A stretch of 64,000 nucleotides of DNA, from NCBI RefSeq assembly GCF_025264645.1, contig NZ_CP073696.1, positions 2,294,001-2,358,000 on the forward strand, in the 5' to 3' direction. The DNA comes from Edaphobacter lichenicola. GTDB taxonomy: Bacteria; Acidobacteriota; Terriglobia; Terriglobales; Acidobacteriaceae. A program made the translations under genes and the position numbers. A model generated the notes under the pieces. It did not search any database. It was given only the letters and a program-made list of their open reading frames with translations, and was not told the origin of the DNA. Positions 54,773 to 62,747 of the stretch are shown here, piece by piece (the stretch's first letter is position 1; each line of letters starts with the position of its first letter).

Positions 54773-55810
54773 TCACTGCGCGTCATCTCTCGAGTTCTCA
54801 GTGCGTTCTCTCAAGAGTGGCAATTGGATCGGTTCACTGCTTGTTGATCGAGGAGGCTTCCGAATTGAGGTGATTTGTGGAGTAGCAGATGACCCCATCG
54901 GGCCGCCTACTTTCGCTTCACTCCTAGATTGCCTCTTCAACTTCTTGATTAGAAGGGGGACAGTTTTAGGATGTCGTTGCTTGTGGTAGACAACCGCTGT
55001 GTTGACGTTCCAATCCACTCCTGCAATCGGCCTTGTTGTCAGCTCACTATCAAGCGGAGTTCCCTCGCGAATCAACGTAAAGCCGTGCCCCTCCTTCACC
55101 AACATTTGCATCTCCGATGGGTGCGATGCGACAGAATATTCTTCGACCTTAACGCCGGTCTTAGCTAGCATCTCCAGCAGCAACTCATGCGCGTCAGGAT
55201 GGCGCACAGGGTGGTAGAGCACGGCCAGGTTCTCCTGCAGATCGACGGGATCCAGAGCAGCCTTACGGGCGAGTGGATTATCGCGCCTTAGACAGGCAAC
55301 GAGGCGATCTGTCCGTATCTCCTCAACCCGCAGGTCCGGACGTCTAATAGGCAACGTCACAATCGCGGCATCGACCGTCCCGCTTTCGACTTCATCTGCA
55401 AGCTGGGCGGGGTCTGCATGTGTCTTTCGGATCGAACAGTCTGGCAAGATCTCCTTGTGGAGGTCACAGAAACCACGAAATAGGTTTTGGTCGACAAGAG
55501 GCGCGCACCCGAAGCGAACAGTGCTAATCTCGCCGCGCTCTATCGAAATTAGGGCGTCGATTACCTCATCGCGGGTATCCAGCAGCAGACGAGCTAAAGA
55601 GATGAAGGCAGTTCCAGTCTCAGTTGGTCGGATGCGCCCACTCTTCATCTTCTGGAACAGGCGAATGGAAGCGTTCTCCTGAAATTGTCTGGCTTGCACG
55701 CTGAGGTTAGGTTGTGCGGTGTGAAGATGTTCAGCAGCGGCCCGAAATCCTTGTCTTTCAAGTATCGCGAGGAGATATCGGAAGTGACGAAGCTCGGCCC
55801 AATCGTACAT
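54773..55810 (-). CDS. LysR family transcriptional regulator next to the secretion genes
   Basis: 345 residues. Winged helix (LAILERQGFRAAAEHLHTAQPNLSVQARQ, two helices, residues about 14-42) and a LysR effector domain to about residue 300; the last 45 residues are basic and unusual. It is 105 bases upstream of virB2 in the same direction, so it may be read with it or control it. Effector unknown. Regulators of this kind often sit next to acidobacterial transfer genes (recollection, not checked). Confidence 0.8.
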   Translation of the reverse strand: MYDWAELRHFRYLLAILERQGFRAAAEHLHTAQPNLSVQARQFQENASIRLFQKMKSGRIRPTETGTAFISLARLLLDTRDEVIDALISIERGEISTVRFGCAPLVDQNLFRGFCDLHKEILPDCSIRKTHADPAQLADEVESGTVDAAIVTLPIRRPDLRVEEIRTDRLVACLRRDNPLARKAALDPVDLQENLAVLYHPVRHPDAHELLLEMLAKTGVKVEEYSVASHPSEMQMLVKEGHGFTLIREGTPLDSELTTRPIAGVDWNVNTAVVYHKQRHPKTVPLLIKKLKRQSRSEAKVGGPMGSSATPQITSIRKPPRSTSSEPIQLPLLRERTENSRDDAQ

Positions 55811-55999
55811 TGCTCACCACTCCGCGGAGAAAGAGCATTACGTGCGATAGTTGGAGCCGCAAAATCCGAATCTTGCCGCGCTGCCCCCGTGGAGAAATCT
55901 TGACATCCAAGGACATGGAAAGGCAATACGAATTGCGAAATCTGGCCATACTTACTCCAAGCTGACCATGGGGTGGCTAATAAGGAATGAAATCAGACT

Positions 56000-56431
56000 C
56001 TATTCGGGATCATTCCGCCATGGATTGAATACTTTAACTGGAAGGTCCTGAACATCGTATTCGTTGCGCGTGACGAATACCAAATCGTGGACTACCGCCG
56101 TTGCGGCGAGGAGCGTATCGACAACTGGCCGAGGCCGTTGGGCTGACCATTCCCCCCAGAGTTTAGTGCTGGCTAAGTCCACACCCAAGATTCGATCCGC
56201 AAAGTTCATCTCAAGTCCGTTGAGCCATCCCGCAATCGCCTTGGCTGACGCCGGATCGGTTTTCATCTTGAGGGCAACGCCCTTCTTGAGCTCCCCTATC
56301 GAGAGGCAACTCAAATACAAAGCACTTGGAGCCGAACTTGAGAGAAATGATAGAACTCGTTCCTCCGCGCGCTTTTTGCGGGTCTCGGAAAGAATATTAG
56401 TATCGAGAAGATATCGGGTTCGAGCAGTCAC
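56000..56431 (-). CDS. vapC: VapC-type PIN-domain toxin
   Basis: 143 residues. PIN acidic residues are seen in YLLDTNILSE (Asp near 10), LSIGELKKG (Glu near 47), RPVVDTLLAATA (Asp near 103) and LVFVTRNEYD (near 119). Such nucleases cleave RNA when free of antitoxin. The ATG overlaps the antitoxin stop by 4 bases, so the pair is coupled. Confidence 0.85.
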   Translation of the reverse strand: MTARTRYLLDTNILSETRKKRAEERVLSFLSSSAPSALYLSCLSIGELKKGVALKMKTDPASAKAIAGWLNGLEMNFADRILGVDLASTKLWGEWSAQRPRPVVDTLLAATAVVHDLVFVTRNEYDVQDLPVKVFNPWRNDPE

Positions 56432-56673
56432 AGGCGAATCTTTCGACCTTTATCGCGGCTGCGCTTGACATCGAAATTATCTACCTTTGGACCGCCCAAC
56501 AAGTAATCCTTGAGGTTAGCCCGCTGCACAGTGAGCGCTCTGTAGTCCGTAATTGAAAGTACGACAGCCTGCTCAGAGCCGTGACGCGTAATGATCTGCG
56601 GCCCCTTCTTATCAGCCTCTTCGATCAGCTCGCTTAAATGTGCTTTCGCTTCCTGAACCTGCCACTTCGTCAT
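56428..56673 (-). CDS. Phd/YefM-type antitoxin
   Basis: 81 residues: MTKWQVQEAKAHLSELIEEA and QIITRHGSEQAVVLSITDYRAL are the Phd/YefM DNA-binding fold, followed by a toxin-binding tail rich in basic residues (KRSRDKGRKIRL). It should neutralise the PIN toxin downstream and repress their shared promoter, which lies just upstream of 56673. Confidence 0.85.
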   Translation of the reverse strand: MTKWQVQEAKAHLSELIEEADKKGPQIITRHGSEQAVVLSITDYRALTVQRANLKDYLLGGPKVDNFDVKRSRDKGRKIRL

Positions 56674-56753
56674 ATGAACCCACTTGAACTCCGACCATAA
56701 TTATACAGTTCTGGTCAGAAACGCTGTTTCGCAACTCTGGAAATCGCAGCAAA

Positions 56754-57080
56754 TTATCCCCTTCGCTTCCTTGGAAAGGTAACCTGAACCTTTCCCTTTC
56801 GAACAATGAACTCGCTCTTTCTGGAAGAACGCCACCTGAGGCCACCTGCCTTGATGAATGCATCATTCTCTGCGTAGTCGAGAAGGTCCTTCTGCGATAC
56901 GTCGAATGCAGTTGCCAGAAGGGCCAAACTCACCTCCCCGGTCCAGCTCTTTCCCCGCTCGATGTTAGAGATTTGTTCTACCGACAATTCGCACAGGTCG
57001 GCAAGGTTCTGCTGGCTCATATCCTTATCAAAACGAAGCTTCTTGATACGGACACCAAAATTTGGCTGAACTGGTTCCAC
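56754..57080 (-). CDS. XRE-type helix-turn-helix regulator A
   Basis: 108 residues. Helix-turn-helix at residues about 10-60: VRIKKLRFDKDMSQQNLADLC, LSVEQISNIERGK, LALLATAFDVSQKDLLDY. A basic, beta-rich tail ends RKGKVQVTFPRKRRG. The 22-base repeat at 57113-57134 lies 33 bases upstream. Follows the TA pair but with a gap of 80 bases, so probably a separate unit. Confidence 0.75.
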   Translation of the reverse strand: MEPVQPNFGVRIKKLRFDKDMSQQNLADLCELSVEQISNIERGKSWTGEVSLALLATAFDVSQKDLLDYAENDAFIKAGGLRWRSSRKSEFIVRKGKVQVTFPRKRRG

Positions 57081-57112
57081 ATAGAAAGTGTGGATTTTTC
57101 ATCGATTTCCAA

Positions 57113-57134
57113 ACACCGAGCAATATTACGGGTT
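57113..57134. promoter_or_regulatory. Shared operator-like repeat, copy 1
   Basis: Begins ACACCGAGCAATATTACGGG and matches the copy at 57425-57446 at 19 of 22 positions. Both lie at the upstream side of small XRE regulator genes and are partly palindromic around ATAT. Likely operator bound by one or both regulators. Confidence 0.5.
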
Positions 57135-57158
57135 ATTATTTGTCTACATTTGGGCAAA

Positions 57159-57428
57159 CTATGGCTTCGGCTGCGGATCAGGAGAGAAATCGAAGAAGTC
57201 CCGCACAGGAATGCCAAGTGTTATCGAGAAGGATTCAATCGATTCAAAGGAAGGTGCATTCAAGCCACGTTCAATCAAACTAAGAAAGTCAACAGATATG
57301 TCTAGCAGTTCAGCAAACTGTTCTTGAGTTCGGTTGTGGCGCTTCCGAATAGCTCTTAACTTTTTACCGAATTGCTTACGGAGCGTAGCCACTGTCGCAG
57401 TGTCTTCCAGAGGCAAGCTATAAAACAC
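57159..57428 (-). CDS. XRE-type helix-turn-helix regulator B
   Basis: 89 codons from GTG 57428; a start at GTG 57392 (MATLRKQFGKKLRAIRK) is as likely. The helix-turn-helix reads RAIRKRHNRTQEQFAELLDISVDFLSLIERG and ends with IPVRDFFDF, the class of very short XRE proteins. No ribosome site is obvious. An operator-like repeat overlaps the first start (57425-57446). Confidence 0.7.
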   Translation of the reverse strand: MFYSLPLEDTATVATLRKQFGKKLRAIRKRHNRTQEQFAELLDISVDFLSLIERGLNAPSFESIESFSITLGIPVRDFFDFSPDPQPKP

Positions 57429-57446
57429 CGAACGATATTACGGATT
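57425..57446. promoter_or_regulatory. Shared operator-like repeat, copy 2
   Basis: Begins ACACCGAACGATATTACGGA; three mismatches to the copy at 57113-57134. It lies across the GTG start of regulator B, which supports the later start at 57392 if it is a true operator. Confidence 0.5.
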
Positions 57447-57517
57447 CACATTAATTTGGCAGGCTCTATGGATAGCCTTGTGACAAGCAGAGATCCGAAG
57501 GGTGGCGGGAGACCGGG

Positions 57518-58192
57518 ATGAATCCTGAAGCCATGGCCTTCTTACTAGCTATCGATCCGGTAGCGGTCGAGACTGATTCCGCTACGTCCAGGGCCGGTCT
57601 TCGAACCGCAGACATCGTTGCGACCCCTAACTCTATCCAGGAGAGTTCAGACGAAGATCTCTTGCTCCAAGTTGGTGGTGGGAACAAAGAAGCGCTCTCA
57701 GTTCTTTTTCGTAGGCATGCTCGCACGGTGCACAACGTTGCACGAAGAATTCTCAAGGACGACTCCGAGGCCGAAGACCTCTTACAGGATCTCTTTCTCT
57801 TCATCTTTCAGAAAGCGCGAACCTTTGATCGGACAAAGGCTTCAGCGTCCTCGTGGATTATCCAGATGGCGTACCACCGCGCCATCGACCGCCGGCGATA
57901 TCTGGGCTTTCGCCAGCACTACAATGCTGAGGAACTCGATGAAGATCGATTGGCACATCGCTGCGGAGAGATTTTGATCGATAAGCTTGCAGCCCAGGAC
58001 CTCCTGAACAAGCTCCGGAACGAACTTTCTGCAGACCAGCGACTGACCTTGGAATTACACTTTTTCGAGGGATATACCTTTCAGGAGATCGCGGAAAAGA
58101 GGGGCCAGACGCTTGGGAATATTCGAAATCACTACTACCGCGGACTGGAGCGACTTCGCTCCCATATCTTCGCCGGGAAGCAAGTAAAGTGA
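57518..58192 (+). CDS. ECF RNA polymerase sigma factor (SigK/RpoE-like)
   Basis: 224 residues. Region 2: LFRRHARTVHNVARRILKD, DDSEAEDLLQDLFLFIF, RTKASASSWIIQMAYHRAIDRRR. Region 4: LSADQRLTLELHFFEGYTFQEI and RGQTLGNIRNHYYRGLERLR. The N-terminal ~40 residues are extra. An anti-sigma-like gene follows after 40 bases, then a TonB receptor, the layout of cell-surface signalling units. Confidence 0.85.
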   Translation: MNPEAMAFLLAIDPVAVETDSATSRAGLRTADIVATPNSIQESSDEDLLLQVGGGNKEALSVLFRRHARTVHNVARRILKDDSEAEDLLQDLFLFIFQKARTFDRTKASASSWIIQMAYHRAIDRRRYLGFRQHYNAEELDEDRLAHRCGEILIDKLAAQDLLNKLRNELSADQRLTLELHFFEGYTFQEIAEKRGQTLGNIRNHYYRGLERLRSHIFAGKQVK

Positions 58193-58232
58193 GAGAATTG
58201 GTACGCAATAGCTCCATGCGGGAGCCGAACTG

Positions 58233-59462
58233 GTGAACCCTCAATGGCATGACGAGTTCGTGGCCCTATGTGCCCTCTTCCCCTCGGGGGAACTGACGGA
58301 GGAGGAGTGGGCTTTGCTGCAGGTACACCTTGCCTACTGCGAGTCTTGCCGAACGGTCTTCGATCAGTACCAGCAAATCATCTCAGATGTAATACCGGTC
58401 ATGGCCGCCAGTGCGGCAGCAGCGCCGTGGGCCGAACCAGAAGCTTCCTCCTTCTCTCTGGAAGCGGCTGAGAAAAGACTCCTGAGCCGCCTGCATCGTG
58501 GGCCAGTCGAACAGACCCTAATGCCACAGAATGTGCGATGGAAGCTTCCTGCGGCACTCATCGCGGCGTGCGTCGCTGCTATATCCAGTCTGATTGGCCT
58601 GAGTCTGCATCACTCGAAGGGCCGTCCTGCTTCACAGTCAGCTTCGGTAGTCGATGTGGCTGGAGGCCCACGGACTCTTCCTGAGTCCGAGTCGAACAAT
58701 GAACTCAAGTCGCAGTTAGATATTTCCCAACGCAAAGTTGCGGAACTCCAACAGCAAGTCAGCTCAACAGAGGACCGCTATCGGCAATCAACTTCAACTG
58801 CGACCAACATGGAGCAGCAATTAGAAGCGGAGAAGAACGAGCGGAACAAGATGAGTGACGAGCGGGACGCTCTCAGCCAACAGCTTTCTGCCGCGCAAAC
58901 CGAGTTACAATCTCTGCGCAGCAAGTCAGCGACCTTCAATGTAGATTCGTCCCAGCAAGCAGCTCAGACAGAAGCACTGGAAGCGAAACTTCACGAGGCC
59001 AGCCTGGCTCTCGACGAAAAGGATCGTATGCTGGCGCTCGATAAGGAGTTTCTTGCGCATGATCGTGAGATCAGGGATCTGATCGGGGCGAGAGATCTTT
59101 ATATCGCCGACATCTATGATGTCGCGCAGAATGGGAAGACAAATAAGCCATTCGGACGGATCTTTTATACCAAGGACAAATCGCTTGTGTTCTACGGCTA
59201 CGATCTCGATAAGCAATCCGGCTTGAAGCAGTCGGTTGCCTTCCAGGCCTGGGGGAGCAGTGACGATAAACAGAACGTGAGTCTCGGGATCTTTTATCAG
59301 GACGACACGCATAAGCGATGGGTTTTGAGGTTCAACGACACTAAGACGCTCGCACACCTAAATAAGGTCTTTGTAACGGCAGAGCCACAAGGGGGAAGCG
59401 CTAAACCAACCGGGAAACCGCTTCTGCTCGCATATCTTCAAATTCAACCCAACCACCCGTAA
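58233..59462 (+). CDS. Anti-sigma-like membrane protein with zinc finger and long coiled coil
   Basis: 409 codons from GTG 58233. Residues 1-50 hold an H-x3-C-x2-C anti-sigma zinc finger (HLAYCESCRTVF). One membrane helix (about 107-127, LPAALIAACVAAISSLIGL) leads to an outside coiled coil (about 150-280, heptad Leu/Gln/Glu, QLEAEKNERNKMSDERDAL). The C-terminal 110 residues are a beta domain like RskA-type anti-sigma domains (NGKTNKPFGRIFYTKDKSLV, FQAWGSSDDKQNVSLGIF). It would hold the upstream sigma factor until a signal arrives. The long coiled coil is unusual. Confidence 0.78.
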   Translation: MNPQWHDEFVALCALFPSGELTEEEWALLQVHLAYCESCRTVFDQYQQIISDVIPVMAASAAAAPWAEPEASSFSLEAAEKRLLSRLHRGPVEQTLMPQNVRWKLPAALIAACVAAISSLIGLSLHHSKGRPASQSASVVDVAGGPRTLPESESNNELKSQLDISQRKVAELQQQVSSTEDRYRQSTSTATNMEQQLEAEKNERNKMSDERDALSQQLSAAQTELQSLRSKSATFNVDSSQQAAQTEALEAKLHEASLALDEKDRMLALDKEFLAHDREIRDLIGARDLYIADIYDVAQNGKTNKPFGRIFYTKDKSLVFYGYDLDKQSGLKQSVAFQAWGSSDDKQNVSLGIFYQDDTHKRWVLRFNDTKTLAHLNKVFVTAEPQGGSAKPTGKPLLLAYLQIQPNHP

Positions 59463-59510
59463 AATCGAACAAGCAACTGATACAAAACTCGACGTCCAGC
59501 CGTAGACGGG

Positions 59511-62500
59511 ATGAACGCCCTTCATCTCATATTTCGGAGCCTCGTCGTAATGAAGCCACTTCCCTGCCTTCTTCTACTTGTTCTTTGTCTGGCGCCAGTC
59601 CGTCTGCTCTCTCAATCGACGAGTGCAACCATCAGTGGAGGGATAACAGACACTGCGGGCAACTTCATCATTGGCGCAAACGTCCTGATCGTGAACGATG
59701 AGACTGGCGTACTCACCTCGGTCAGATCAAACGGCTCTGGAATGTACTTCGTTCCGATCTTGCCTCCGGGGCATTACCATCTTCAGATTTCGAAACAGGG
59801 TTTTAAAACGATTATTAAGCCCGACGTCGTGCTGAACGTCCAAACCGCCGTAGCAATAAACTTTGTTCTGCCGATTGGATCGACATCCCAAAGCATCACC
59901 GTGGAGGCCAGCTCTTCGCTGCTTAACACGACGGACGCCACAGTCAGCACGGTGATTGATCGGAAATTTGTTGAAAATATCCCTCTGAACGGACGAAGCT
60001 TTCAGGACCTAATCTCCATGACACCAGGGGTTGTCACCCAAAGTCCGCAAACCCAATTCCAGGCTCCCGGTCAAAACGGAGACTTCAGCGTGAACGGGCA
60101 AAGGACGGAATCGAACAGCTACAGCGTCGATGGGGTTTCAGGAAACATCACCGCCGGCTATCCATCGGGTGCGCCGCAATCGGCCAACAGCGGCAGTATA
60201 GGCGCCGCAACCGCTCTTGGGACTACGCAAAGTCTCGTTTCGGTTGACGCCCTTCAGGAGTTTCGTGTTCTCAGCTCGACCTATTCTGCAGAATACGGTC
60301 GAACTCCAGGAGGCCAGTTCGCTCTCGTGACTCGCTCGGGAACCGATGTGTTGCATGGGAGCGCCTTCGACTACCTGCGTAACAGCTACTTCGATGCCAA
60401 CGACTGGTTCAATGACCACTATGGACTGCCGCAACCGGCGCTGAGACAGAATGACTTTGGCGGAACCGTGGGCGGCCCACTTTTTCTCCCGAAGATTTAT
60501 CGGGATAAGACCTTCTTCTTCATCTCTTACGAGGGGCTGCGATTGAGCCAGCCGGTAGCTGCAACCATTCAATATGTGCCCGACAACTGTATGCGTCAGA
60601 GCGCGCCTGCGTCCATTCAGGCTATCTTGAACGCATTTCCCTTGCAGAATGGGCTGGACTATGGGACATGCATTGGAACGAACATCGTGCCCAGTATGGC
60701 CCAGTTCATCTCTTCGTACTCGCTGCCCAGCAACATCGACTCAACCAGCGTTCGAGTGGATCACGTCATCAATCCGCATCTTGCCGTTTTCTTTCGTTTC
60801 GGAGACACGCCGAGCTCGACATCCTCGCGATCTCTATCGTCGTTGACCAAGTACACTGCCGATATTCAGACCTATACGCTAGGACTAACAGGTCAGCTGT
60901 CCAAATCGCTGAGCAATGAGTTCCGACTGGGATATGCCAGCTCCGATTCGAGTGCGACGTCTGCGCTTGATTCCTTTGGAGGTGCCGTACCGATCAATCT
61001 GGCGGCCGCATTGGGGATCGGCGGGTATTCCAATCCCCGTCCGTCCTTCCAGTTGTCCTTCTCGGGAATCGGTCTTTCAAACCTCACAACAACCAGCGCA
61101 GCCAATGATGGTCGTCAATGGAATGCCGTGGATACCGCCAATCTGTCGTTAGGGAAACACCAGTTGAAGTTCGGAGTCGACTATAGAGATATCAAGTCAC
61201 CTTTGATTCCGCCGTCGCCCTATGCCTTCGGTCTTTATGTCACGCCGGCCGATGTACTTTCGAATAGCGCGACGATCCTATCCATCTTGAAGACCAACGC
61301 CGCAACCCCAATCTTTCACCAGTTTTCCGCCTTTGCCCAGGATGAATGGCGCTTAAAGACGAATGTGGCGCTCTCACTCGGTCTACGCTGGGAGGTCAAT
61401 CCTCCACCGACTGAGGAACATGGCGATGATCCCTACACCTTGCTGGGAGATATCTCGCAACCCAGCAGTCTGACTCTCGCTCCTCAGGGCACGCCGCTCT
61501 GGAAGACGACATGGTTCAACCTGGCGCCCCGGCTCGGCGTGGCATGGACGGCGAATCAAACACGAGGGCGGGAGACGGTCCTCCGAACCGGAGGTGGAGT
61601 TTTCTTTGACACCGACAATGAACTCGCGACTCAAGGGTTTGCTGGCTTGGGATTTTCAGCTAATCAGCGGTTCTTCGGAGCCGCTGCACCTATCACACCT
61701 GCTCAACTCGACTTTTCACCCAGCGCAACTGCACCTTATGCCAGCAGTGTCGTCTACGCATTTCCTGCTCATCTCCAACTGCCATATACCTATGAATGGA
61801 ATGCGAGCCTGCAACAGGCTCTTGGACAAAGTCAATCGCTGACGGTCTCCTATGTCGGATCGAACGGTCGTCGTCTCATTACCGAACAGCAGCTATTCGT
61901 AGGTGCTCAGAATCCAGAATTTGGAACGATTGTCTACGTTCCCAACGGGCTTACCTCAAGCTATCAGGCGCTACAGTTACAGTTTCAGCGATCCGTTGAA
62001 AAGGGACTTCAGGCCCTTGCCTCATACACGTGGTCGCATTCCCTGGATTTTGGATCCAACAGCGCAGCCCTTCCCGTGACGCGCGGTAACTCCGACTTCG
62101 ATCTTCGGAACAACTTCTCTACCGGTCTCAGCTGGGATCTCCCCAACAATAATGACGGGAAGATCCTTCGAGTATTGCTGGATCAATGGGGGGTAGACGG
62201 CCGAGTCGTCGCCCGCAGCGGGTTTCCCGTGACCCTGCAAGGAAACTATACGGTCGATCCCTCGACCGGAAGTCAGTTCTACGGGAATCTCAATCTGGTC
62301 CCAAACCAGCCTATCTATCTGAACGGGTCTCAGTACCCAGGTCGACGCGCGATCAATCCAGCCGCATTTGCCTATCCCTCGGGGACCGAACCTGGAAATG
62401 CCCCCAGGAACTTCGTCAGGGGCTTTGCAACAAACCAGGTCAATCTGGCAGTGAGACGCGACTTCCCCGTCTATGACAGGCTCACGCTCGATTTCCGAGC

Positions 62501-62675
62501 GGAGGCCTTCAATCTTCTCAATCATCCGAACTTCGGTTACATCGACAGTTTCCTCGGCGATGCAACTTTCGGACAGGCCACTCAAATGTTGAATCAGAGC
62601 CTCAGCACGATGAGCTCGCTCTATCAACAAGGGGGGCCACGTTCGATGCAGTTTGCCCTCAAGCTGAAGTTTTAG
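59511..62675 (+). CDS. TonB-dependent receptor with carboxypeptidase-regulatory domain (Oar-like)
   Basis: 1054 codons; a start at 59550 (MKPLPCLLLLVLCLAPVRLLS) gives a clean signal peptide. A CarboxypepD_reg Ig-like domain (ISGGITDTAGNFIIGANVLI, about residues 42-125) is followed by a plug (GRSFQDLISMTPGVV, FSVNGQRTESNSYSVDGV, EYGRTPGGQFALVTRSGT) and a long beta-barrel with a terminal aromatic residue (ALKLKF). Typical of the large Acidobacteria/Bacteroidota group of outer membrane importers; substrate unknown. Follows the sigma/anti-sigma pair in the same direction. Confidence 0.88.
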   Translation: MNALHLIFRSLVVMKPLPCLLLLVLCLAPVRLLSQSTSATISGGITDTAGNFIIGANVLIVNDETGVLTSVRSNGSGMYFVPILPPGHYHLQISKQGFKTIIKPDVVLNVQTAVAINFVLPIGSTSQSITVEASSSLLNTTDATVSTVIDRKFVENIPLNGRSFQDLISMTPGVVTQSPQTQFQAPGQNGDFSVNGQRTESNSYSVDGVSGNITAGYPSGAPQSANSGSIGAATALGTTQSLVSVDALQEFRVLSSTYSAEYGRTPGGQFALVTRSGTDVLHGSAFDYLRNSYFDANDWFNDHYGLPQPALRQNDFGGTVGGPLFLPKIYRDKTFFFISYEGLRLSQPVAATIQYVPDNCMRQSAPASIQAILNAFPLQNGLDYGTCIGTNIVPSMAQFISSYSLPSNIDSTSVRVDHVINPHLAVFFRFGDTPSSTSSRSLSSLTKYTADIQTYTLGLTGQLSKSLSNEFRLGYASSDSSATSALDSFGGAVPINLAAALGIGGYSNPRPSFQLSFSGIGLSNLTTTSAANDGRQWNAVDTANLSLGKHQLKFGVDYRDIKSPLIPPSPYAFGLYVTPADVLSNSATILSILKTNAATPIFHQFSAFAQDEWRLKTNVALSLGLRWEVNPPPTEEHGDDPYTLLGDISQPSSLTLAPQGTPLWKTTWFNLAPRLGVAWTANQTRGRETVLRTGGGVFFDTDNELATQGFAGLGFSANQRFFGAAAPITPAQLDFSPSATAPYASSVVYAFPAHLQLPYTYEWNASLQQALGQSQSLTVSYVGSNGRRLITEQQLFVGAQNPEFGTIVYVPNGLTSSYQALQLQFQRSVEKGLQALASYTWSHSLDFGSNSAALPVTRGNSDFDLRNNFSTGLSWDLPNNNDGKILRVLLDQWGVDGRVVARSGFPVTLQGNYTVDPSTGSQFYGNLNLVPNQPIYLNGSQYPGRRAINPAAFAYPSGTEPGNAPRNFVRGFATNQVNLAVRRDFPVYDRLTLDFRAEAFNLLNHPNFGYIDSFLGDATFGQATQMLNQSLSTMSSLYQQGGPRSMQFALKLKF

Positions 62676-62747
62676 GCCTTCTAGCTTAATAAATCACGGC
62701 TCAACGCAGGAGCTCGCGCCAGAGCTCAAAGACGAACAGGACGATTC

